64,000 nucleotides of DNA from Sorghum bicolor. Lineage: Eukaryota; Streptophyta; Magnoliopsida; Poales; Poaceae. The stretch lies in the NCBI RefSeq assembly GCF_000003195.3, contig NC_012873.2:19639161-19703160 (forward strand), read 5' to 3'. Each line of letters starts with the position of its first letter. Positions within the stretch are counted from its first letter, which is position 1. This document shows, piece by piece, positions 57,201 to 61,003 of this stretch. Position numbers and translations under genes: made by a program. The notes under the pieces were generated by a model, which saw only the letters and a program-made list of their open reading frames with translations, did no database searches and was not told the DNA's origin.

Positions 57201-58688
57201 ATATAGAAGCTCTGGCCTCCTGATAGAGGCCCCGTTGTGTTACTGCCAACCTCCAACCTCCCGTTCACAAAGCCCGGATCTACACAAGACGAGGACGTTG
57301 CCGCCCTCCGGCGTGTGGCGGTGGCAGCCTGCAATGCCTTGAAAAGCGGGTTCCCATTCATAGACCCCTCCCTCCCCACCCCCAGTGCTCTCCCTCTAGG
57401 GCTCCTGCGAGATGGGGCAGCCAGCTACACAAATCTGGGCCCCCTAGGGCTGGCAGCTGGGGTCGAGGTGGCCGGGGGGGGGGGGGGCGAGGTGGCCGGG
57501 GAGGGGGGACAGCAAATCTGGGCCCCCTAAGCCTGGGTGCACCATTAGCGGGTACTAATACAGAAGCTTACCAAGAGTTGGGAAAGAAATAAGGGGTGAT
57601 TGGGCTATGTCATGGGCTATCGATAAGGATTGCTTGCATAGGGGTCAAGTAAGTCTTTCTATACAAGTTGATGAGATGTATCAATCTAATCAAGCAAGAA
57701 TTAGAAGGAAAAGCCTTCTCTCTTGCTCGTCCGTGCCAAGGCCCTCGGCCGACCCCCTCTCTCCCACTCAACCTGAGCCGCTGCCATAACACCAAGCCAA
57801 TCAGTTAACCAAATGGGTTGTAAACAATCCACAACAAGGGCTGTAATAAGCACGCAGGCTGACCATACATGATAACCTAATTCAGTACGTGATAAATTGT
57901 GCAAAAGTTATATGGAATAACCCAAATCAGGGTTCAATAAAATTGGTACTGATGGTTTCAGTATGAAAATATTATAGACTGATTGAAGGTAAGATATTCA
58001 CTGCTAGCGGCTTGTGAGAAATAGTAAGATTCCATTACGCTTCAACCAAGACAAATAAGGAAATGCTAGAATGCTACAAGAGTAGAAGGAAAAGCAATAC
58101 TAGCAAGGGAAAACATGATTGCACATCATGAAGCAGAATGGTTTGCATGGCTTATTAACTAGCTATGCAAAATCAGAACATGAGAGTCAGAAAGAACACA
58201 TCATAACTCATGACTAAATTAGAGTGGATATTCAATAGTGTACCCATCTAGCATCAGGAAGTAAACGTCCAAGCCTCCGGATTGATACACGAGAGAAGTT
58301 ATCAAAATTTTCTTTTATTTCACAGCCTTCAAATCTTAACTTCTCCAAGATAGAATCTATAGATTCTTTTCCCTGGAGAATAGAAAGTTATTATAGATGC
58401 ACTACAACATATATCCATAGATCATAACAAATTCTATAATACCTGTATGATTGGAAAATACACACACCTCAACCGCGCATGGGCTATACAAGAAGCTGTG
58501 GATGCAACATAAAAACAAATTAAGGCGATAGAAAAAAATCATATCCTAGTTTTAATGGAAGAGGATAAATTACCTGTTGCTTTTTGTGTAAATTTCATGT
58601 GCACAATGAAATCAGGACCATTTGAAGAGTGCATATTAGTTACTGTGACTTCACCCTCTGGTACCTCTGATAAATTTACTCCATTAAC
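28202..58688 (-). CDS. GMI1: GMI1/SMCHD1-like SMC hinge-domain protein, C-terminal 1,241 codons in 26 exons
   Basis: Hand-built from splice sites. The 26 exons sum to 3,726 nt (1,241 residues plus stop), all GT-AG, phase kept at every junction, no internal stop. The end carries an SMC hinge between two coiled coils ([19 protein letters not shown]), and the middle matches the beta-rich repeats of plant GMI1 proteins ([33 protein letters not shown]). Arabidopsis GMI1 is a DNA-damage-induced SMC-hinge protein acting in somatic homologous recombination; animal SMCHD1 silences chromatin. The first visible exon begins in phase 0 downstream of where the GHKL-type ATPase would be, so the N-terminus is beyond 64000 or lost; this window cannot tell. 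Three introns hold complete retrotransposons. DMS3 is less likely because it lacks the long upstream region present here. Confidence 0.88.
29401..29433. repeat. (CA)n and (CG)n alternating purine-pyrimidine tract
   Basis: CACACACACA followed by ACGCGCGCGCGCGTGTATACAC in the intron between the two hinge exons at 29521 and 29007. Such tracts can adopt Z-DNA in principle; no effect is shown here. Confidence 0.8.
30479..31333 (-). CDS. GMI1: GMI1-like exons 18-21 (residues 680-875)
   Basis: Exons 31333-31267, 31183-31101, 30994-30725 and 30646-30479. They encode [54 protein letters not shown] with [11 protein letters not shown], and [20 protein letters not shown] through ITYVKDVVK. The SDG...IDES and PG/PS motifs match the last beta-rich segment before the hinge in plant GMI1 proteins. 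The exon at 30646-30479 has no Met and so is not visible as a start-to-stop frame. Confidence 0.85.
31334..32235 (-). other. Intron sequence of the GMI1-like gene, no feature seen
   Basis: About 900 bp of AT-rich intron between exon 18 (31333) and the short-LTR element. No coding or repeat structure was recognised. Confidence 0.5.
32259..32499 (-). mobile_element. 3' LTR of the young copia element
   Basis: 241 bp, minus strand TGTAGCCGTAAGCCC...CCTCCAACA. A TATA box (TATATATATTG, about 32328-32319) points toward GMI1-like exon 18, whose acceptor is about 930 bp downstream. Confidence 0.92.
32521..34008 (-). CDS. pol: Copia reverse transcriptase and RNase H
   Basis: 495-codon open frame. RT motifs: [34 protein letters not shown], catalytic [10 protein letters not shown]. 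RNase [50 protein letters not shown], ending [12 protein letters not shown]. All catalytic residues that I can check are present. It lies in a different frame from the upstream Gag-integrase block; in an intact copia element these would be one polyprotein, so this is the second half after a frame break. The first Met is not a true start. Confidence 0.9.
   Translation of the reverse strand: MKEELRAVERNGTWELVSPRASHRPISLKWVYKLKKDEKGDVIKHKARLVARGFVQQEGVDYEDVFAPVARMESVRLLLALAAQEGWTVHHMDVKSAFLNGELKEEVYVQQPPGFAIPGEESKVYRLHKALYGLKQAPRAWNAKLDSTLKEMGFKQSKHEAAIYRKGSEGSVLLVGVYVDDLIITGAVKDEVKAFKERMRSTFEMSDLGLLSFYLGIEVQQDKNGTTMRQTHYAKKILELGGMSDCNPAATPMEERLKLSKHSTAKEVDPTQYRRLVGSLRYLVHTRPDLAFSVGYVSRFLEKPTTEHQQAVKRVLRYLAGTLDYGLQFKRAPNSARFVGYCDSDLAGDIDSSKSTTGCLFFFGNSLVSWQSIKQRVVALSSCEAEYVAMTSAATQALWLSRLLADLLGRKVETVELRVDNKSAIALAKNPVFHDRSKHIRVKEHFIRACIEEGSIKTEYIPTADQLADILTKALGKAKLEDMRSRIGIKQIKKG
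34005..37136 (-). CDS. gag-pol: Copia Gag, protease and integrase
   Basis: 1,043-codon open frame starting about 50 bp after the PBS. Order: Ala/Glu-rich coiled N-terminus, capsid-like region ([18 protein letters not shown]), zinc knuckle [14 protein letters not shown] within Gly/Arg-rich text, protease [21 protein letters not shown]-pre-integrase [16 protein letters not shown], integrase with [25 protein letters not shown] and [11 protein letters not shown] (DDE present). The last 30 or so residues read a wrong frame. In frame terms the natural polyprotein would run into RT; the break is near 34090. Initiation at this Met is credible from its position after the PBS. Confidence 0.9.
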   Translation of the reverse strand: MSTSAERVARLKAARLKAAEEAAALAVQAAQQAAAAAEAAARTAQELRAEIAAEKGEEEEEEEEDLRSQRTPSRDKRRSQSPLRNRRRRGGGRYESPQGRVVYRDSGSGTSWPMLDKTNYYEWSQTMKLRMQARDLWEAVEGGPVQYRDDRRALEVIVASVPKELGLPLLDKATAKEAWDAIAATRIGVDRVRRATLQRLRREWENVDVKPGEPVEVFALRLSTLHQQLVLHGDRDVDEKRVVEKFLRTVPAKYVQIVVAIEQFLDFEALSLEEVTGRLKAVDEREAQAVTEPVSINGKLLYTEEQWRARLKKEKQGAEEAGGSGFKNQHGGGGRGAGRGGGRGEGKGAGRVGPNTCLNCHQEGHWARECPQPRRDGAERGGVGGNRGGRGGGNRGGGRGGRNQAGQQGDHEGRVQFAAYEEDGALFLSHGSIEMKQSTPELNHTMQRAELFEPRARAYLGADDEEMAGGWYLDSGATHHMTGRRDLFSDLNTDVQGTVRFGDASKVEIKGVGSIVFEAKTGEHRVLHGVYFIPALKNSIMSLGQLDENGSKVVIDDGVLRIWEHSSGRLLVKVRRGANRLYVLHMKTAQPVCLAAHRDEEAWQWHERFGHLNFEALRRLSKEEMARGMPKIDHVEQVCDTCVTTKQRRRSFLAAATYRAQDHLELVHGDLCGPVTPATSAGNRYILLLVDDATRFMWAVLLPSKDAAADAIKKVKAAAEVESGRKLKVLRTDNGGEFTVAEFAAYCANEGVKRHYSAPHLPQQNGVVERRNQTVVAMARALLKQRQMPAKFWGEAVMTAVHILNRSPTKALGDVTPYEAWHGRAPTVGHLKVFGCVAYTRRLSQLRKLDDRGEAGVFIGYAEGAKAYRIFDPTSQRVRVSRDVVFDEGRGWDWTSPAAGTSGAAGSDFVVEFPWEEEVPGAGGSMQSHSSPQPHSASPKASPTAESVLDAGEEVSETPRTSSPPPAPASPQVEHVTPLENDEERLDAYHNDEQLRYRTIDGILGGEQEAPPPAQRLLVELHLTLANPFLMQRQKMILHGRQQ
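37183..37198 (-). promoter_or_regulatory. Primer binding site of the young copia element
   Basis: Minus strand TGGTACCAGAGCTAGG, two bases from the 5' LTR end; it resembles the tRNA-iMet PBS TGGTATCAGAGC used by most plant copia elements. Confidence 0.85.
37201..37435 (-). mobile_element. 5' LTR of the young copia element
   Basis: 235 bp, nearly identical to 32259-32499; a 6-bp segment (GCTTTA) is missing and one base differs. Confidence 0.92.
38461..39011. mobile_element. hAT-type MITE, 551 bp, with 8-bp target duplication
   Basis: Perfect 10-bp terminal inverted repeats CAATGTTTTC...GAAAACATTG, with similarity extending further (GGTCG), are flanked by AACCAGAT at 38453-38460 and 39012-39019. 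An 8-bp duplication is typical of hAT. Both subterminal regions carry clustered palindromic words GATTAATCGCGATTAATCG and GACCAGGTCGACC. The 68-codon frame inside (38620-38826) does not look like a transposase, so it is non-autonomous. Confidence 0.85.
39536..40776 (-). CDS. GMI1: GMI1-like exons 14-17 (residues 518-679)
   Basis: Exons 40776-40599, 40502-40394, 40244-40147 and 39634-39536. They encode [61 protein letters not shown] and [19 protein letters not shown], which follow the order of family members. The acceptor of the second exon must be the AAG at 40503-40505: the stronger-looking CAG three bases... upstream region (GGCAG at 40507-40510) would break the frame. Between 40599 and 40502 the sequence is also open without splicing, so retention of this 96-bp intron would stay in frame. 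Confidence 0.82.
40777..41439 (-). other. GMI1-like intron 13, segment before the copia insertion
   Basis: AT-rich intron DNA. Open frames that run across the exon 14 boundary here are in-frame readthrough of the acceptor side and not additional exons. Confidence 0.5.
41440..41628 (+). mobile_element. 5' LTR of the Ale/Retrofit-like copia
   Basis: 189 bp, TGTTAGCAATAGG...TTGCTATCA, followed at once by the PBS TGGTATCACG. It contains CCTATATATG near 41569, a possible TATA box. Confidence 0.9.
41757..46667 (+). pseudogene. gag-pol: Copia gag-pol, broken (Ale/Retrofit-like)
   Basis: Blocks: 41757-42350 (Ala-rich start, then [20 protein letters not shown]), 42416-44750 (Gag rest, Gln-rich tract near 43040-43130, protease [16 protein letters not shown]-pre-integrase [13 protein letters not shown], integrase [16 protein letters not shown] and CDNGKEFDN), 44758-45660 (RT start, [24 protein letters not shown]), 45621-45944 (RT end, [14 protein letters not shown]) and 45954-46667 (RNase [19 protein letters not shown]). 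Frame changes near 42350-42420, 44750 and 45660, a stop at 45942-45944 and a small deletion near 46575 that removes part of the RNase H tail inactivate it. No classical zinc knuckle was seen, which fits Ale-type elements. Confidence 0.85.
46704..46892 (+). mobile_element. 3' LTR of the Ale/Retrofit-like copia
   Basis: 189 bp, TGTTAGCAATAGG...TTGCTCTCA, preceded by GGGGGAG and followed by the target duplication AGAAG. Confidence 0.9.
47115..48892 (-). CDS. GMI1: GMI1-like exons 6-13 (residues 142-518)
   Basis: Exons 48892-48817, 48697-48506, 48397-48215, 48118-48097 (22 bp), 48010-47893, 47824-47720, 47629-47321 and 47239-47115. They encode [38 protein letters not shown]-like acidic text and [15 protein letters not shown], then [17 protein letters not shown] and [12 protein letters not shown]. 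These are the middle repeats of the GMI1/SMCHD1 family and are predicted beta-sandwich-like. Introns are 77-200 bp except the 1.07-kb one before the first exon of this group. All donors are GT and acceptors AG. The last donor, GTTTGC, is weak. Confidence 0.86.
49480..49832. mobile_element. MITE-like inverted-repeat element in GMI1-like intron 5
   Basis: TTCTACATGTACGTGTAG with TTACTCTCATC at 49481-49510 is inverted at 49804-49832 (ATGAGAGTAA then CTACACGCGCGTGTAGAA), about 26 of 29 positions paired. The 290 bp between is AT-rich without coding. Outer boundaries and target duplication are not clear, so the superfamily is left open. Confidence 0.6.
49964..49998 (-). CDS. GMI1: GMI1-like exon 5, 35-bp microexon (residues 130-141)
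   Basis: Acceptor TTTTTGCAG and donor GTAAGT flank 35 bp encoding [12 protein letters not shown], the counterpart of the ETDAGF-type motif directly after the CCKRVKCFV block. Phase 1 in, phase 0 out. The intron before it holds the Reina element. Confidence 0.85.
50742..51122 (+). mobile_element. 5' LTR of the Reina element
   Basis: TGTTGTGGACTCG start, CTATAAAGGGGC TATA-like box near 50893-50904. Alignment to the 3' copy is gap-free to 51112 and breaks down in the last ten bases. The gag ATG (51112) lies exactly at this edge and no normal PBS follows. Confidence 0.82.
51112..53553 (+). CDS. gag-pol: Reina Gag, protease and N-terminal RT
   Basis: 813-codon frame. N-terminal coiled region ([17 protein letters not shown]), then an unusual Arg/Asp/Gly-rich tandem section ([14 protein letters not shown] units, 51560-51720), capsid-like [16 protein letters not shown] ... 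[13 protein letters not shown], a Cys/His motif [14 protein letters not shown], protease [15 protein letters not shown], and [36 protein letters not shown] and [11 protein letters not shown]. It ends in TGA (53551-53553) where RT should continue; the next block (53581) resumes RT. The D-D catalytic pair is present. Confidence 0.85.
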   Translation: MPETSTSASPTIAGTPDPVEAKLDRILGQLTTITNRLNSHDARLARIESGKPDASKGGAGGEDATHGGAAFNRADGEDSHEDRDPYGAHETDRDCAWAEFRERALRDRARYDVRRGPARYEPDFYDRGGRDYVSRGAADHREFHYGDRDFDCGGWEFDRRGADRDFNRRGRDFDRGGRDFTHGGHDFPRPGRDFDCGRRLDGRRELHRPPKIPFPSFNGESDPLTWLNKCDNYFWGHLVSEDLKVWQASLRLEDTAAEWYYQMERDFGMVSWPRFVEFINLRFGPPIRSNSVGEIKALIRTGTVEEYSRRFLALLSRCDDLSTRTAIDLYTSGLGQPLASDVEIQHPVNLQQAMSLARKYEQRQIEASTVNSSAAPNSSTRRATASSSAAGSGATLQDSKQEGTRSRFHRLTQAEMQEKRQNGQCYFCPEPYSKDHKCAAKGVFLMELAEGEDDPLGDEVTNLEISLHALTGLGSANSMMLQVVIGGVQLRALVDTGSTHSFIHSEVAARLGLSITKRAGLSVMVANGDQVRSPGVCLATDVLIQDLRFSIDCFALDLGGFDLVLGVQWLRTLGPIVWDFDALLMAFWFNGQHHQWRGLGSRGMTVTAVTGPHTVLEDFLLSYKDVFDEPHGLPPVRRQDHRIHLLPGSPPVAVRPYRYPQLLKDEIERQCDSMLTQGIIRESTSPFSSLVLLVRKQDDTWRFCVDYRALNDCTVKDKFPIPVVDELLDELKGARFFTKIDLRSGYHQVRMHPEDVAKTAFWTHRGHFEFLVMPFGLTNAPATFQALMNDVLKSFLRRFVLVFFDDILIFSPT
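53581..54291 (+). pseudogene. pol: Reina RT thumb and RNase H
   Basis: Continues from the stop at 53551 in the same direction: [32 protein letters not shown], then RNase H with [37 protein letters not shown] and [14 protein letters not shown] before TGA at 54289-54291. Catalytic Asp of the DASG box is present. The block is one segment of the interrupted polyprotein. Confidence 0.85.
54489..55750 (+). pseudogene. pol: Reina integrase and chromodomain, broken
   Basis: Blocks 54489-55070, 55176-55664 and 55528-55750. Zinc-binding HHCC region ([14 protein letters not shown] ... CAICQRNKT), core [24 protein letters not shown] and [13 protein letters not shown] (D, D and E seen), a C-terminal [15 protein letters not shown] ... 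[12 protein letters not shown] part, and a chromodomain ([20 protein letters not shown], then FKDRYPEF) that would guide integration to marked chromatin. Frame breaks near 55070-55170 and 55600. The chromodomain is followed directly by the 3' LTR purine tract. Confidence 0.85.
55752..56132 (+). mobile_element. 3' LTR of the Reina element
   Basis: Begins TGTTGTGGACTCG after GAGGGGGGAAA. The LTR-homologous part ends CCGCCCA at 56122; ten further bases (CGCCGTATCA) precede the duplication GATAA. Confidence 0.82.
56517..56607 (-). CDS. GMI1: GMI1-like exon 4 (residues 100-130)
   Basis: 91 bp, acceptor CTGTAG and donor GTAAGC. It encodes [17 protein letters not shown] then [11 protein letters not shown], a Lys/Arg- and Cys-rich block well conserved in the family. 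It continues the DARW end of the previous exon in phase 0 and leaves phase 1 for the next exon more than 6 kb away. Its frame differs from the longer open frame at the same place, so it is easily missed. Confidence 0.85.
57130..57822. repeat. Segment bounded by imperfect ~35-bp direct repeats in GMI1-like intron 3
   Basis: GTTAACCAAATGGGTTGTA occurs at 57130-57148 and 57804-57822, and the match extends left into ACCAAGCCA. Between them are a GC-rich part with a 14-G run (57474-57487), two copies of GAGGTGGCCGGGG and two of AAATCTGGGCCCCCTA (about 57430 and 57516), plus an open frame on the plus strand (57237-57530). It could be a captured gene fragment; I do not recognise the protein. Confidence 0.55.
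57823..58243 (-). other. GMI1-like intron 3, remainder
   Basis: AT-rich intron sequence between the duplicated segment and exon 3. No feature recognised. Confidence 0.45.
58244..58688 (-). CDS. GMI1: GMI1-like exons 1-3 of those visible (residues 1-99)
   Basis: Exons 58688-58574, 58495-58443 and 58372-58244 (115, 53 and 129 bp). The first follows an acceptor TTCCAG and encodes [16 protein letters not shown]; the second encodes [12 protein letters not shown]; the third encodes [16 protein letters not shown] and the conserved [15 protein letters not shown] block that in GMI1 proteins follows the ATPase and transducer region. These matches place the window boundary just after the catalytic part. 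A copia 3' LTR (58783-58904) lies only 94 bp upstream of the first exon. Confidence 0.85.
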
Positions 58689-58782
58689 CTGGAATACATC
58701 CACAAAAAGGCATCTCTCAACAAAATACAATGGTACATAAAAGTAGCACATTTTGTGGCCATGCAGATCATTCCAATGCAAC

Positions 58783-58904
58783 TGTTAGAATTAGGTTTTC
58801 ATTACTTGGGCCAACCCTAACCAGGGTGGCAATATAGTTGCCATACATGGGCCTCATGGGTCTAGCCACATGGGCCTGCATCACTCATAACTCATACTCT
58901 AACA
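58783..58904 (-). mobile_element. 3' LTR (122 bp) of the upstream copia element
   Basis: Minus strand TGTTAGAGTATGAG...CCTAATTCTAACA directly after the purine tract GCGGGGGG (58912-58905). It is one of the shorter LTRs in the window. Confidence 0.75.
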
Positions 58905-58949
58905 CCCCCCGCAGCAGCGCAGCGGAGTTTGTAGACTGAACACGAAAAG

Positions 58950-59053
58950 AAGTACAACACACGAGCCCCCCCACAGATGCAACTAGCCACTGGTGATGTT
59001 GAGGCTGGAGCGAAACTCGGTGAAGGTCGAGGACGGGAGACCCTTGGTGAAGA
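58950..59053 (-). pseudogene. C-terminal tail of copia RNase H, separated by an LTR insertion
   Basis: Minus strand reads [19 protein letters not shown] then NITSG and a stop, the conserved end of copia RNase H (compare [16 protein letters not shown] near 46612-46660). About 40 codons between this and the block ending near 61006 are missing. Confidence 0.75.
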
Positions 59054-61003
59054 TGTTGGCCCAAGTTTGGTTTTGGTAATTAATGACACCAAGTTGCTAA
59101 TGCTTTGTGTTTAAGTGAATTGAGATAGGCATAGCAACACATGTGATGAAGGAGCAAGGTGGCATGGAAAGGTGGCCACATAATTACAAAGAGATGAAGC
59201 ATGGAGTAGAGATCACGGTGGTGGACAAAGAATTAAATGATCAAGGCAAAGGTATAAACATAGGGTTTTGCTTTTGCCGGTCTAAGTTAAGTAGAGAAGT
59301 AATTGACCGGGTTTAGGATAGATAGCCGACTATCAAGAGGGGAAATCACGGTCATCTCTCGAATCAAGTGCTATTAGGTTCATATCTTGAGCATATGCAT
59401 TAGGATCTAGTAAAGTGTTAACCTAACTCCTTTGATGAAAATGTTTGTGAAAAGCTAACACACATGCACTTTGGTTTGGACACTTGGTGGTGTTAGCACA
59501 TTTGCAAAGGAGGTAGAGTTCCTAGGGTCGACGCTTTTGAGAAGATTAAGTGTATATTTTCTATTACGTTAGTGGAAAATTTTTGAAAAGTCGCGAGAGT
59601 GTTTCCGGACGCAGTACGCGGAGGCACCAGACGCTAGCTTTAGCGTCCGGTGTGTGTCAGTGTCTGGCTCTGTTAGGGTTGAGCACCGGACGCACTGCAC
59701 CGGACACAGGGTGTTCCCTGTTCATGCGTCCGGTGTGCCATGACTTCAGCAGGGGGTCTCTGACTAAGAGCACCGAACGCTCAGGGTGCGTCCGATGGTG
59801 TGAGTCCGGTCTGTGAAAGGTTTTGCAACCCTCTCTGCGTATGGGTCCGGTGTGTACCGGACGCGTCCGGTGCCCCGTGTCCGGTGAGGTCGTGAGTTTG
59901 ACAAACTCTCTGCGTACGTGTGCGGTGAGCACAGGACGCGTCCGGTGCTCACTTGACCGCGTCTGGTGCTCTGCAGGTGACCGTTAGAGATCGATCCGCG
60001 AAAGTCAAAAGGACGACACATGGCCGTCATCAGGGCACCAGACGCAAGGTCTGTGCGTCCGGTGGCTCCCTGTTGAGCATCCGGTGACCCCAAGTTCAGC
60101 CCAGTAAAGGAGCCAACGGCTCTATTTGTTGAGGGGGCTTATAAATAGAAGGTGGCCGGCCTTTGGGGGTTCTCTCTTGCACTTGGCATACTTGAGACAT
60201 ACTTTGAGCTAGACAATACTCCCTCCACTCATCTCCTTGTTTGATTGCTAATCCTAGTGAGATTAAGTGAGATTCAAGTGCATTGCATTGAGAGTTGCAT
60301 CTAGTGGCACTTGATCTTTGAGTTTGCTGTGGATTTCTTCTTACTCTTGGGTGTTTCTCGACGCCCTAGACGGCTTGGAGCAGCGGAGGTGTTGAGCTCA
60401 AGATTGGAGATTGTTTTGAGCCTCACCAAGTGATTTGTGTGGGGTTCTTGAGCCTTCCCCGCGGGAGATCACAATTGGCTACTCTAGTGGATTGCTGATG
60501 GCTAGGAGCATCCCCATCTTGTGAGTGGATGTGCAGCACCCACTGAGGGTTTGGCTTTGGATTGCCAATTAGCTTGTGATCCATCAAGTGAGTGTATCGC
60601 CACAACGAGGACTAGCTTGCCGGAAAGCAAGTGAACCTCGGTAAAAAATCTTGTGTCATCTCTTGCCGAGGATTCTCTTTGTGATTGTGAGTGATTGATT
60701 GGATATCTCTACTCTACAACGTTGGTATAGCAATCTCTCTCCACTCCATTACTTACTTGCACTTCTAGCTTTTGTAGCTTAGTCTTCTTACATAGGAGTG
60801 TAGTTAACTTTAGCTGTGCTTTGTTGTTGTGACTTAGTGTTTAGCCTTCTTGCTAGACTTGTTTAATTGGCTTGCATAGTTTAGTTGAGCTAGTGCTAGA
60901 ATAGCGTCGCCATTTGTTTTACTAATCAACTTGTCTAGTGGAGTTTGTAGAGAATTTTAAATAGGCTATTCACCCCCCCCCCTCTAGCCATTTGGACATT
61001 TCA
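59054..61003 (+). mobile_element. SIRE-type LTR inserted in the copia RNase H
   Basis: About 1.95 kb from TGTTGGCCCAAGTTTGG to GACATTTCA, sharing its opening phrase (AAGTTTGGTTTTGG) and its end phrase (AAATAGGCTATTCACCCCC) with the LTR at 19980-21994. The upstream half (59590-60090) holds a dozen or so copies of GCGTCCGGTG/CACCGGACGC. Flanking 5-mers (GAAGA and GAGAG) do not match, and host codons are missing, so a deletion accompanied or followed insertion. Confidence 0.8.
59590..60090. repeat. Dispersed GTCCGGTG/CACCGGAC repeat cluster in the SIRE-type LTR
   Basis: The 8-mers GTCCGGTG and CACCGGAC and near variants recur in both orientations at irregular spacing, giving many possible hairpins. 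The other SIRE LTR (19980-21994) lacks this cluster. Confidence 0.7.

Noticed and set aside
57237..57530. Plus-strand 97-codon frame in GMI1-like intron 3
   Set aside because: Not reported as a gene: it has no recognisable domain, ends in a Gly-rich tract from the G run, and lies in an intron. It is kept only as a possible captured fragment.
59657..60093. Minus-strand frames rich in Thr/Arg/Gly
   Set aside because: They are produced by the GTCCGGTG repeat cluster of the SIRE-type LTR.
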